From: Oscillospiraceae bacterium
GTDB lineage: Bacteria > Bacillota > Clostridia > Oscillospirales > Acutalibacteraceae
Assembly (NCBI GenBank): GCA_031267965.1
Contig: JAIRYC010000099.1
Location: 1-33,223 of the forward strand
Direction of reading: 5' to 3'
Length of the DNA stretch: 33,223 nucleotides
How positions within the stretch are numbered: the first letter of the stretch is position 1; every line of letters starts with the position of its first letter. Made by a program: the position numbers and the translations under genes. Below the pieces are notes generated by a model, which worked only from the letters and a program-made list of their open reading frames with translations, made no database searches and was not told the origin of the DNA. Below, in pieces: positions 25,759 to 33,223 of the stretch.

Positions 25759-27033
25759 TTGAAAAAATTTCGCCGTATATTGGGCATTGTCCTGTTGACC
25801 ATGATGTTTACCGCAATCCTTTCACCGGTTGCAAGTGCGGCGGGCAACTTGAGTGTGCGCCTTGCTCCAAACAAGAATTCCGTTGCTCCCGGTGAAGCGT
25901 TTAACATAAACGTGAATATGGTTGGAGTGAACGCCGTTGGCGGAGTCGCTGCAGCAGAAATTGACCTTTCATTTGATAGCGCCCGTTTCAGCTTCGAGGG
26001 TGCCGCCATTGGCGGCGGGAAGCCATCGTCAGATTTGACTACCAATATCTCTGGCGGAAAGCTTCTCATACTTTACTATGATGGCACTGCCGGCAGTAAT
26101 TACTATAAAGCCGACGCGACGCTTGCCACCTTGACGTTTAAGGTCAAAGCTGCCGCAGCAACAGGCGCGGCAAGCTTTTCTGCGGCTGTGCGCGGCGGTG
26201 AAGGTACTTTTGTTGACGGAAAACTTGCTCCTGTTACGAGCGTTACTTTTTCCGGCGCAACCATCACCGTTAAAAACAAGCCGTCCGCTAATAATAACTT
26301 AAAGAGTCTCAGTATTGGTAATGCCACGCTAAAGCCCTCGTTTAACGCCGGCACCACTAGCTACACCGCTGACGTTGGATTTGACGTTGAACGGCTCGTC
26401 GTCAACGCGATTGGTGCGGACAGCGGCGCCAAAATCACTTACAGCAACCCGGCGCTCAAGGCGGGCGGCACAACAAAGTCGACGGTTACGGTAACTGCGG
26501 CAAGCGGCGCAAAAAAGGTGTATACAATCACCGTAACCCGTGCGGAGGACCCGGACGCTACAACTGAGCCGAAGAGCAAAGAGAATACCTTGTTGCTCCT
26601 AAAGGTAGACGGCGGGGAACTTTCGCCGGTCTTTGCGCCGGAAATTCTTGAATACCTTGTGCAGCTGCCATTGGGAACACAGAAAGCAGTAATCACCGCT
26701 ACACCAAAGGAAAGCAAAGCCAAGATTGATATCACCGGTGCGGATAATCTGAAGCTTGGCGCAAACCTTGCCGTCGTCAAGGTGACTGCTGATGACGGCA
26801 GTGTCCGTGAATACAAAATCACATTAAACGTTGGTGCGGATATTACCACGGCGCCAACCACAGGCCGTGAGATTACGTTTCCCACGACCTCTTATCAGCC
26901 GCCCGTGGAACCGGCGCCAACGGCGAGTATTGCTTGGTGGTGGCTTGTGGTTGTCTTTTTAGGCGGACTTGTGGGCGGTGTGTTGCTTGAGCACTTTGTG
27001 TTGCCTGCGCTGGATAAAAAACGCCAATTCTAG
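25759..27033 (+). CDS. Surface protein: cohesin-like domain, two cadherin-like beta-sandwich domains, C-terminal anchor
   Basis: 424 residues with a TTG start fixed by GAGGAGAG. Signal peptide (cleavage probably after VASAA, near residue 30). Then a cohesin-type domain (about 30-170: VAPGEAFNINVNMVGV, EIDLSFDSARFSFEG), a cadherin-like beta-sandwich (about 178-262, starting NLKSLSIGNATLKPSF and ending VYTITVTRAED) and a second one (about 276-360). A Thr/Pro linker leads to one membrane helix (about 389-412) and a short basic tail. Cohesins pair with dockerins, but I see no dockerin gene in the window, and many such domains outside cellulosomes are general adhesion or scaffold modules. It has its own promoter and is probably monocistronic. 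Confidence 0.85.
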   Translation: MKKFRRILGIVLLTMMFTAILSPVASAAGNLSVRLAPNKNSVAPGEAFNINVNMVGVNAVGGVAAAEIDLSFDSARFSFEGAAIGGGKPSSDLTTNISGGKLLILYYDGTAGSNYYKADATLATLTFKVKAAAATGAASFSAAVRGGEGTFVDGKLAPVTSVTFSGATITVKNKPSANNNLKSLSIGNATLKPSFNAGTTSYTADVGFDVERLVVNAIGADSGAKITYSNPALKAGGTTKSTVTVTAASGAKKVYTITVTRAEDPDATTEPKSKENTLLLLKVDGGELSPVFAPEILEYLVQLPLGTQKAVITATPKESKAKIDITGADNLKLGANLAVVKVTADDGSVREYKITLNVGADITTAPTTGREITFPTTSYQPPVEPAPTASIAWWWLVVVFLGGLVGGVLLEHFVLPALDKKRQF

Positions 27034-27099
27034 TAGCTAACCATACGACATTATGTGTAATTCATTACTTCCTATGTTACGCAATCAGAAAGGTTTGGC

Positions 27100-28212
27100 A
27101 TGCTGCAATTTGAAGAACTTAAACTCGCTCTGCTGGAGCATAAACCCAAGCTTGTTCATCTGCGTGAGGCGCTTGCGCTTAATGAGGCGCATAACGAAAT
27201 CGCGCAGTTGGAGGAGCAGAGCGCCCGATCCGGCTTTTGGGATGACATGAACAATTCCAAGCTCATCCTGCAAAGGATAGCGCGCCTAAAGGGAAAAATC
27301 GCTGATTATGAATCGCTGTCCTCGGCGTTCGAGGATGCGCTTGTTATGCTTGAACTTGCGGATGAAGAGGAAGACAAATCTCTGCTGGAGGAATGCATAC
27401 GGACCAACCAGTCTGTTATCGACCGCCTTGACGCAATGACGCTATCAACCTTGCTTTCCGGGGAATACGACGCGCAGAACGCGATCCTCACATTTCATGC
27501 GGGCGCCGGCGGCACAGAGGCGCAGGACTGGAACGCTATGCTTGTGCGCATGTATCAGCACTGGGGAGAGAAAAACGGCTTTAGTGTCAAGGTGATTGAC
27601 TTTTTGGACGGCGAAGAGGCGGGATTTAAATCCTGTGTGCTGGAGATAACCGGGGAGAATGCCTATGGTTACCTCAAGGGTGAGAACGGAGTACACCGAC
27701 TTGTGCGCTGCTCTCCGTTTGACGGCTCCGGGCGGCGGCACACGTCATTTGCGTCTTTGGAGGTAATGCCGGAGATTGATGACACCATTGAGGTGGAAAT
27801 TAACCCGGACGATTTGCAAATTGACTATTACCGCGCCAGTGGCGCCGGCGGGCAAAAGGTCAACAAAACGTCCTCGGCAGTGCGCCTGACGCACTTACCT
27901 ACGGGCCTTGTGGTGTCCTGTCAGGTGGAGCGCAGCCAGCATCAGAACCGCGATGTCTGTATGAAGATGCTTAAGTCAAAGCTCGTGCAAATCAAAGAAA
28001 AAGAGCACCTTGAGAAGATTGAGGACATCAAAGGCGTGAAGATGGAAATCGGTTGGGGGAGCCAAATCCGTTCATACGTTTTTATGCCGTACCAGCTTGC
28101 AAAGGATCACCGTACCGGCTTTGAGAACGGCAACATTCAGGCGGTCATGGATGGCGACCTGAACGGGTTTATCAATGCGTACCTTAAACAGCAGTCGGTG
28201 CGGAGCGCATGA
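27100..28212 (+). CDS. prfB: Peptide chain release factor 2
   Basis: 370 residues. It terminates translation at UGA and UAA. It carries the SPF stop-codon recognition tripeptide (205-207) and the GGQ peptidyl-tRNA hydrolysis motif (250-252). GAAAGG lies about 6 nt before the ATG. The whole protein is in a single frame: the region around codons 20-30, where many bacteria have an in-frame UGA and a programmed +1 shift, reads straight through. Hence no autoregulatory frameshift here. It overlaps the next gene by 4 bp (ATGA). Confidence 0.97.
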   Translation: MLQFEELKLALLEHKPKLVHLREALALNEAHNEIAQLEEQSARSGFWDDMNNSKLILQRIARLKGKIADYESLSSAFEDALVMLELADEEEDKSLLEECIRTNQSVIDRLDAMTLSTLLSGEYDAQNAILTFHAGAGGTEAQDWNAMLVRMYQHWGEKNGFSVKVIDFLDGEEAGFKSCVLEITGENAYGYLKGENGVHRLVRCSPFDGSGRRHTSFASLEVMPEIDDTIEVEINPDDLQIDYYRASGAGGQKVNKTSSAVRLTHLPTGLVVSCQVERSQHQNRDVCMKMLKSKLVQIKEKEHLEKIEDIKGVKMEIGWGSQIRSYVFMPYQLAKDHRTGFENGNIQAVMDGDLNGFINAYLKQQSVRSA

Positions 28213-28823
28213 AGATCATTGATATAACCCGCGAATTGTTTTCCGCGCCAATCTATCCGGACGATATTATCCCCGTAATGGAGCGCACAAAACATATCTC
28301 CGCAGAATGTTGCTGCAACTATTCGCAAATGCTGTTGGGAGCGCACTCCGGCACACACGCGGATGCGCCGCTGCATTTTATTGAAGGCGGAGCGGACGTA
28401 TCCACATTGCCAAACAACGCGCTGATTGGCGAATGTCAGGTTGTCGAGACCCCGCCCGGCGTACTTACGGCTGATTATGTGGAACACTGCTTCCCGCCCA
28501 AGTGCGAACGGTTGCTGATTAAATGTGCAGGTACGGAGGATCAGCACTGCTGCCTTAGCACAGACGCGGCGGAGCAGCTTGCTGAGTGGGGCGTAAGATT
28601 AATTGGCACAGATGCGCCGTCCATTGCGCCAAGCGGCAACGAGCGTAAGCCGCATGTGGCGTTGCTGCGCCACGGCATAGTTATTCTTGAGAATCTTGAC
28701 CTTTCGCAGGTCAGGCCGGGGCGGTATTTTCTTATTGCTGCGCCGCTTAAACTGGAAGGGGCGGAAGCGGCTCCCGCCAGAGTCTTTCTGCTGACGGACT
28801 ATATCTTTTGGACGGGAACATAA
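28209..28823 (+). CDS. Cyclase-family metal hydrolase (kynurenine formamidase-like)
   Basis: 204 residues. The signature HSGTHADAPLHF holds the metal-binding His and Asp residues of the cyclase / kynurenine formamidase family. Members hydrolyse N-formylkynurenine, cyclic amides or esters, so the substrate here cannot be named. A second conserved part, IGTDAPSI, is present. The start codon overlaps the prfB stop, which indicates translational coupling although the two functions are not obviously related. A Cys-rich patch (ECCCNYSQ) near residues 35-41 is unusual. Confidence 0.88.
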   Translation: MKIIDITRELFSAPIYPDDIIPVMERTKHISAECCCNYSQMLLGAHSGTHADAPLHFIEGGADVSTLPNNALIGECQVVETPPGVLTADYVEHCFPPKCERLLIKCAGTEDQHCCLSTDAAEQLAEWGVRLIGTDAPSIAPSGNERKPHVALLRHGIVILENLDLSQVRPGRYFLIAAPLKLEGAEAAPARVFLLTDYIFWTGT

Positions 28824-28871
28824 CACTAAGTCACTACAAGGCATAAAATATTAGAAAGGAGATGACCGGCA

Positions 28872-29501
28872 ATGCATATATTCCCAAAATCATTCCATCA
28901 AAAAATGCTTGCGCGGCGGGTCGGCAAAGGTTTTCAGCCGCTAAAGCGCGCGTTTGATATTTTGGCAGCATCGCTGGGGCTTCTTTTTGGTGGCTGGCTT
29001 ATGGCAATCATTGCTTTGCTGATATTTATTGAAGACAGGTCGCCCGTGCTTTTCCGTCAGGAGCGTGTTGGCGCGGGGGAAAAAAACTTCACGCTCTATA
29101 AATTCCGTTCCATGCGCCGCGATGCGCCAAATGTTGCCTCAAAAGATTTGAAAGATCCGCAAAAATATCTGTTGCGTGTCGGCAAAATCCTACGCAAAAC
29201 CAGCTTGGATGAGTTGCCGCAGCTTTTCAATATCATCAAAGGCGATATGAGTTTCATCGGTCCCCGCCCGCTTATCCCTGCCGAAACCGAAATCCGCAGT
29301 CTGCGGCGGCAATATGGCGTCTATACCGTACGCCCCGGCGTGACCGGTTGGGCGCAGGTTAACGGGCGTGATAAGCTGCCAATCAAGCACAAGGCCATGC
29401 TGGATAAATTCTACATAGACCATATGGGTCTGTACCTTGATTTACGTATAATCAAGCGTACAGTGTTTTATATTTTTGAGCGACGCGGAATTTCGTACTA
29501 A
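28872..29501 (+). CDS. Phosphoglycosyl transferase (PglC/WcaJ-type sugar transferase)
   Basis: 209 residues, the small monotopic form with a single membrane-entering helix (around 30-55, AASLGLLFGGWLMAIIALLI). It transfers a sugar phosphate from a nucleotide sugar to undecaprenyl phosphate, the first step of a surface glycan or glycoprotein pathway. Conserved motifs: LFRQERVG, KFRSMRRDA, the catalytic Asp113-Glu114 in TSLDELPQLFN, GPRPL, RPGVTGWAQVNGR and FYIDHMGLYLDLRI. AAAGGAG lies 10 nt before the ATG. No other glycan genes adjoin it, so the pathway is not identified. Confidence 0.94.
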   Translation: MHIFPKSFHQKMLARRVGKGFQPLKRAFDILAASLGLLFGGWLMAIIALLIFIEDRSPVLFRQERVGAGEKNFTLYKFRSMRRDAPNVASKDLKDPQKYLLRVGKILRKTSLDELPQLFNIIKGDMSFIGPRPLIPAETEIRSLRRQYGVYTVRPGVTGWAQVNGRDKLPIKHKAMLDKFYIDHMGLYLDLRIIKRTVFYIFERRGISY

Positions 29502-29504
29502 TAC

Positions 29505-29533
29505 TTGATTTTGGCGATATAAAGTGCTATAAT
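29505..29533 (+). promoter_or_regulatory. Promoter of the M28 peptidase gene
   Basis: TTGATT (29505-29510), 17 bp, TATAAT (29528-29533), with a TGC extension. It gives a leader of about 100 nt up to ATG 29643. Confidence 0.75.
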
Positions 29534-29642
29534 GCATATTAGCAAGAGAATTGGCTGTCACAATGGAGAGGCGGCGGCGTGTTGGGTATTTCCAGACGTA
29601 AATCTGCGGAGCAATCCGCTCAATAATAAGGAGTTGAAAAGT

Positions 29643-30899
29643 ATGAAAGCACAGGAAGCTGTCCGGGACTTTCCTTCGTCCCTGCGTGAGTGCGCAAACT
29701 TTGCCAAAAAGGGAATTGAACACATCTGCAAAAAAATTGGCGGCAGGGCGTGTGGCAGTTCTGAGGAACGCAAGGCGCAGGAATATATGGCGGAGCAAAT
29801 GGGCAAATACGCCGACGAAGTAAAACTTGAGGACTTTAAGGTTGCGCCGTATGCCTTTATGGGCTGGATTTTGGTGGACGTGGTGCTGGTCAGCGCGGCC
29901 GCTTTGTTGTATCTAATCAATCTGCCTGTGCTAAAAATCCTTTCGCTGGCATTGGTTACCGTGGCAATTTTAATCGTTATCATAGAGTTTCTGTTCTATA
30001 AGCGTTTTCTGGACGTTGTATTCCCCAAAAAGACAAGCTGCAACGTCATTGGCAGACGCAAGCCGGAGGGTGAGATTAAGCAGCGTATTGTTTTCAGTGG
30101 TCATGCGGACAGCGCAATGGAGTGGCGCTTCACATACTGGGGCGGACCAAAGCTTCTCATCTCGTCCATAGCTGTCAGCTTTGTGGGCTTTGTCATTAAC
30201 CTTCTCGTCAGCGCGCTGTTGGCAATTAGTGAATATACCACTCAATTTATCAGCACCGGCGTGTCTGACGTGTTAATTTGGGTGCTCATCGGCTGGATTC
30301 CGATTTATCTGTTCTGCTCGCTTTTCTGCCGCTGGGGCTGGTATGTGCAGGGCGCGAACGATAACCTGACCGGTTGCTACGGCTCAATCGCGGTGCTGAA
30401 ATTTTTGGCGGATAACAACATCCGCTTTGAAAACACCGAGGTTGTTGCTGTTACGACCGGCGGCGAGGAAGCAGGTCTTCGTGGAGCAAAAGCTTACTGT
30501 GAAGCTCACCGCAGTGAAGATTTAGCAGTCGACACACTCTTTATTGGACTTGAAACCCTGCGCGATTACGAACATATGGCAATCTACAAGCGCGACATGA
30601 CTGGAACCGTGGCGAACAGCCAAATCGCGTGCGCGATAGTCAAAAAAGGCTCAGAACTTGTCGGACTTGACCTAAAATATGAAAGCGTGTTTTTCGGTTC
30701 TTCGGACGCAGCGGCAGTCAGTCAGTCGGGTATTCATGCCACAACCTTGGCAAGCATGGATCCTGCGCCGGCGCGCTACTACCACACGCGCCTTGATACT
30801 TGGGACAACTTGGACTTCCGCACATTGGAGAAGGGCATTGAGGTTGCCATCCAGACGGCGTTTGTGTTTGACGAAGTCGGTCTGAATATGCCAGAATAA
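29643..30899 (+). CDS. Membrane-embedded M28-family metallopeptidase
   Basis: 418 residues. Start ATG 29643 is set by AAGGAG (29628-29633). The longer open frame from 29532 begins inside the promoter and is rejected. Metal-ligand pattern of the di-zinc M28 aminopeptidases: His154 and Asp156 (SGHADSAMEW), Asp240 (GANDNLTG), the catalytic pair Glu275-Glu276 (GGEEAGLRG), Asp355 (SSDAAAVSQ) and His381 (YYHTRLDTWD). Two membrane helices come before the first ligand (about residues 75-118), and two or three more lie between ligands one and two (about 175-230), so the active site is built around a membrane domain. Usual M28 enzymes are soluble. Substrate unknown. Confidence 0.86.
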   Translation: MKAQEAVRDFPSSLRECANFAKKGIEHICKKIGGRACGSSEERKAQEYMAEQMGKYADEVKLEDFKVAPYAFMGWILVDVVLVSAAALLYLINLPVLKILSLALVTVAILIVIIEFLFYKRFLDVVFPKKTSCNVIGRRKPEGEIKQRIVFSGHADSAMEWRFTYWGGPKLLISSIAVSFVGFVINLLVSALLAISEYTTQFISTGVSDVLIWVLIGWIPIYLFCSLFCRWGWYVQGANDNLTGCYGSIAVLKFLADNNIRFENTEVVAVTTGGEEAGLRGAKAYCEAHRSEDLAVDTLFIGLETLRDYEHMAIYKRDMTGTVANSQIACAIVKKGSELVGLDLKYESVFFGSSDAAAVSQSGIHATTLASMDPAPARYYHTRLDTWDNLDFRTLEKGIEVAIQTAFVFDEVGLNMPE

Positions 30900-30964
30900 A
30901 TATATGAAACAGGGGAGGGGGAGCGCTTGAAAGTTCTTTCCTTTTTCCACTTAAGGAGAGATCA

Positions 30965-31429
30965 ATGCGGGCTGTGATTCAGCGTGTAACTGCGTCGAGC
31001 GTTAGTGTTGATGGCGTAGTTGTTGGTGCAATTGGTGTAGGGTTGAATATATTCCTCTGCGCAATGCAGGGCGATACCGAACGTCATGCGCAAATTCTTG
31101 CTGAGAAAATCACAAAGCTGCGCATTTTTGCTGACGAAAACGGCAAAATGAACCGCTCTGTCAGCGATATTGGCGGCGCAATCTTGCTGATTTCGCAATT
31201 CACGCTGGCGGCGGATATCCGAAAGGGCAACCGGCCAAGCTTTGCTGCCGCCGCGGACCCGCAGAGAGCTAACGCTCTTTATGAGCGCTTTGCTGATTTA
31301 TTCCGCAAAATGGGTGTGTCGCAAGTTGAAACTGGCGTTTTTGGTGCGGATATGCATGTGGAGATCCAGAACGATGGCCCCGTGACGATCATTTTAGACA
31401 CATGTGATTGGCCGGTGGGAGAGAGGTGA
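30965..31429 (+). CDS. dtd: D-aminoacyl-tRNA deacylase
   Basis: 154 residues, full length. It removes D-amino acids and glycine mischarged on tRNA. The chirality-proofreading elements SQFTLAADIRKGNRPSF and NDGPVTIILDT (with the Gly-Pro cross-subunit motif) are intact. AAGGAG stands about 6 nt before the ATG. The cupin gene follows at once, so the two are co-transcribed. Confidence 0.96.
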   Translation: MRAVIQRVTASSVSVDGVVVGAIGVGLNIFLCAMQGDTERHAQILAEKITKLRIFADENGKMNRSVSDIGGAILLISQFTLAADIRKGNRPSFAAAADPQRANALYERFADLFRKMGVSQVETGVFGADMHVEIQNDGPVTIILDTCDWPVGER

Positions 31430-31434
31430 GCGCG

Positions 31435-31785
31435 GTGGTGTTGCCGGAAAAGGTGAATCTCCGTGTGGCAGTAAATGGCGCGGCAATGTTTGAGTACCTG
31501 ACCATTGGCAGAATGAACGGGCATACCTTGCGCGTTTTACAGGTGGAGAACCGCACGCTGGATTTCCACACACACGAGACTTCGGATGAGTTATTTTATG
31601 TGATGGAAGGCGCGTTTTCGATTGAGTTTGAAGAGGGCGCCGTATCGTTAAATGCGGGCGATATGCTGATCATACCTAAGGGTATACGGCATAGACCGGT
31701 TGTGACAGAATGCGTCAAGTGTTTATTGATTGAGTTGGACGGCACGCTGGATGCGGGAAATACCGGCGGCGGAATTGTCACCTAA
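31435..31785 (+). CDS. Small cupin-domain protein
   Basis: About 116 residues, one conserved beta-barrel. The cupin motifs are FHTHETSDELFYVMEGAF (His/Glu metal ligands) and LNAGDMLIIPKGIRHRP. The start is one of several GTG codons. I choose GTG 31435, 8 nt after GAGAGG (31421-31426). GTG 31426 overlapping the dtd stop is the alternative. Small cupins serve as isomerases, dioxygenases or sensors, and nothing here decides among these. Confidence 0.85.
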   Translation: MVLPEKVNLRVAVNGAAMFEYLTIGRMNGHTLRVLQVENRTLDFHTHETSDELFYVMEGAFSIEFEEGAVSLNAGDMLIIPKGIRHRPVVTECVKCLLIELDGTLDAGNTGGGIVT

Positions 31786-31786
31786 A

Positions 31787-31808
31787 TGTAAAGGTGTTAG
31801 ACTTTACA
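31787..31808 (+). terminator. Weak hairpin after the cupin gene
   Basis: TGTAAAG (31787-31793) and CTTTACA (31802-31808) pair perfectly over 7 bp with an 8-base loop directly behind the stop codon. No immediate U-tract follows, so termination would be partial. Confidence 0.35.
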
Positions 31809-31867
31809 GGAACACGAAGACTTTTTGTTGTATCATGGTGAAAATAATCATTCAAAGCGGAGAAAAT

Positions 31868-32482
31868 ATGACAATCCAAATGATCCCTACCGGCATTTTG
31901 CGAGCAAACAGCTACTTGTTGACAGAGGGCAGCGACGCCGTTATCATCGACTGCGGCGCGGCGGAGTCCGCCATACTCAGCGCGTTGGAGAATCTGAAAC
32001 TCCATGCAATCCTCCTCACGCATGGTCATTGGGATCACATCCTTGGCGTGGCGGAGATAAAAGCGCTCACGGGTGCGCAGGTGGCAATCCACCAATTGGA
32101 CGCACCGCGCCTGTTGCGTTCGTCGCTCAGTGGCGCAGATAACATGGACTGTAATCAAACGCCGCTGGATGCGGATATCCTGTTGCAAGAGGGAGAAACA
32201 CTCACTTTTGGCAACATTACACTCCAGGTGTTGCATACGCCTGGTCATACTCAGGGCGGTGTGTGTTATTTGCATGGGGCAAGCCGTTCGCTGTTCACAG
32301 GCGATACACTGTTCTGCGGCGACTGTGGGCGCACGGATTTGCCCGGTGGCGATTGGAACGCTATGAAAGCAACGCTCCGCAGACTGCGCGAGTTGCCAGG
32401 GAATTACGACGTCTATCCAGGGCACGAGCAGGAAACAACGCTTGAGCGTGAACGGGCTGACAATCAATATTTGCAGTGTTGA
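31868..32482 (+). CDS. Metallo-beta-lactamase-fold hydrolase (glyoxalase II-like)
   Basis: 204 residues. The THGHWDH motif gives His52, His54, Asp56 and His57. HTPGHT (His127), FTGDTLF and YPGHE complete the two-metal site. Closest by pattern to the glyoxalase II-like thioesterase group, often annotated as hydroxyacylglutathione hydrolase. In organisms without glutathione the substrate is open. ATG 31868 is supported by GGAG 7 nt upstream. A longer frame upstream overlaps the cupin gene and is rejected. Confidence 0.92.
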   Translation: MTIQMIPTGILRANSYLLTEGSDAVIIDCGAAESAILSALENLKLHAILLTHGHWDHILGVAEIKALTGAQVAIHQLDAPRLLRSSLSGADNMDCNQTPLDADILLQEGETLTFGNITLQVLHTPGHTQGGVCYLHGASRSLFTGDTLFCGDCGRTDLPGGDWNAMKATLRRLRELPGNYDVYPGHEQETTLERERADNQYLQC

Positions 32483-32560
32483 AATGCTCCAAATTACCTA
32501 AGATACTGACTATATAAAGTTACAAGATTATCTACACAAATGAAAAGTTAGAGCAAATGG

Positions 32561-32596
32561 AAAGAAAAAAGCGGACGGCTGATTGTAGCCGTCCGC
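32561..32596 (-). terminator. Intrinsic terminator for the minus-strand ATPase gene
   Basis: GCGGACGGCT (32571-32580) and AGCCGTCCGC (32587-32596) form a perfect 10-bp stem with a 6-base loop. On the minus strand it is followed by a run of T (32570-32561), a textbook intrinsic terminator. It lies about 155 bp behind the ATPase stop. The region 32597-32750 holds no gene that I can support. Confidence 0.88.
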
Positions 32597-32750
32597 AACA
32601 AAAAATTGCCGCCATAATAAAATCCTTTCTTTAGTTTCATAATGATTGCAGCCATGCCATTAGGCGTTACTCCCGGACGTGTCAATCGGTTTCCTTCTCT
32701 AACAAAGTATTTGCTGTCGCCGTCACAGGGATGTTGAGACACAAAAAGTG

Positions 32751-33223
32751 TCAGGACACACTAACCGCTGAACGCCGTTTCGCCAACTGCCTTCTGGACT
32801 TAGCCGCTGCTGACCATTTCTCGATCTCCAGTATCAGCGTGGGCAAAAGCGACAGTCCCAGCACCGCCAGCCATTGGTTCAGGTTGAGCGGCACAGTACC
32901 AAAAACTCCACAGAGCGGCGCGAACATAACCACGGCCAGTTGCAGCCCTACGCACAACAGATTGGCAAAATTCATGCGTGAGTTGGAGAACGGCCCGATT
33001 GCAAGCAGCGAACGCTCAGAACGCATGTTGTTTGCGTGGGCGATTTCTACCAAACTCAAAACAGTAAACGCCATTGTACGTCCAAGCACAAGGTTTTCTC
33101 CGCCGCCCAGCACCAGCCTCCCCAGCACAAACGCCAGCAGCGTCACCGCTCCCATAAAAAAGCCTTCCAGCGCCATATGCAACCCCAGTGCGCCGTTAAA
33201 AAAGTTTTGGTCAACAGGCTTTG
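32751..33223 (-). CDS. P-type cation-transporting ATPase, C-terminal membrane part (5' end outside window)
   Basis: About 157 residues are visible in a frame open to the window edge, beginning KPVDQNFFNGALGLHMALEGF. This is the C-terminal cation-ATPase transmembrane region, with helices around FMGAVTLLAFVLGRLV, a MAFTVLSLVEIAHANNMRSE motif typical of Ca2+- and H+/Na+-type P-type ATPases, LLCVGLQLAVVMFAPLCGVF and QWLAVLGLSLLPTLILEIEKW. The nucleotide-binding and phosphorylation domains are outside, so the ion cannot be named. A calcium type is most likely by sequence style. Confidence 0.9.
   Translation of the reverse strand, partial: KPVDQNFFNGALGLHMALEGFFMGAVTLLAFVLGRLVLGGGENLVLGRTMAFTVLSLVEIAHANNMRSERSLLAIGPFSNSRMNFANLLCVGLQLAVVMFAPLCGVFGTVPLNLNQWLAVLGLSLLPTLILEIEKWSAAAKSRRQLAKRRSAVSVS

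Noticed and set aside
29532-29642. Longer M28 peptidase starting at 29532
   Set aside because: This ATG overlaps the -10 box of the gene's own promoter. AAGGAG supports ATG 29643.
32548-32742. Minus-strand 64-codon frame behind the ATPase gene
   Set aside because: It reads straight through the intrinsic terminator hairpin, so its end would not be transcribed in most messages. No family is recognised.
1-33223. tRNA, rRNA and riboswitch signals
   Set aside because: I found no cloverleaf with a TTC-type loop, no rRNA stretch and no known riboswitch core in the intergenic regions by eye. A covariance-model scan would be needed to exclude small RNAs.

Overview
The window looks like chromosomal DNA of a Gram-positive anaerobe of the class Clostridia, probably Oscillospirales-like. 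This is an inference. It rests on Firmicutes-type gene content: an HPr with both His15 and Ser46, a pyruvate kinase with the extra C-terminal domain, an EF-G paralogue, a Sec-exported YD-repeat giant protein, a TnpX/TnpW-type transposon, and strong AGGAG ribosome binding sites. Six of the seven promoters I can read share a TGC-extended -10 box.

Layout. 1-1967 holds the 3' part of mfd. 2197-10916 is a polymorphic-toxin locus. It contains a 2581-residue secreted YD/Rhs protein with its own promoter, an overlapping small membrane protein that is the likely immunity protein, and an orphan Rhs core fragment. The fragment repeats 434 bp of the main gene at about 94% identity and then runs into a new, truncated tip. 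10917 to about 13560 is a decaying mobile element on the minus strand: a frameshifted TPR-like accessory gene, a 40-codon TnpW-family gene and a frameshifted TnpX-type large serine recombinase. It lies directly against the truncated orphan tip. 13679-15911 (minus) is an EF-G-like GTPase followed by a hairpin and a 33-codon hydrophobic ORF.

16292-25581 (plus) is a run of housekeeping and envelope genes: ptsH, pyk, folC, tcdA, a 27-residue membrane peptide, a membrane-anchored PI-PLC-like phosphodiesterase, a GH13 alpha-glucosidase, a degenerate LCP-like membrane protein and a transglutaminase-like lipoprotein. 25759-32482 (plus) continues with a cohesin/cadherin-like surface protein, prfB, a cyclase-family hydrolase, a PglC-type sugar transferase, a membrane M28 peptidase, dtd, a cupin and a metallo-beta-lactamase-fold hydrolase. 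A strong minus-strand terminator at 32561-32596 and the 3' end of a P-type cation ATPase close the window.

Most of the window is ordinary chromosome. The part worth attention is 8800-13560. There a displayed Rhs protein carries an AT-rich toxin tip that I do not recognise, with a very cationic and aromatic tail, next to a multi-pass membrane immunity candidate. Behind them a reserve tip cassette appears to have been cut short by a transposon that is itself frameshifted twice.
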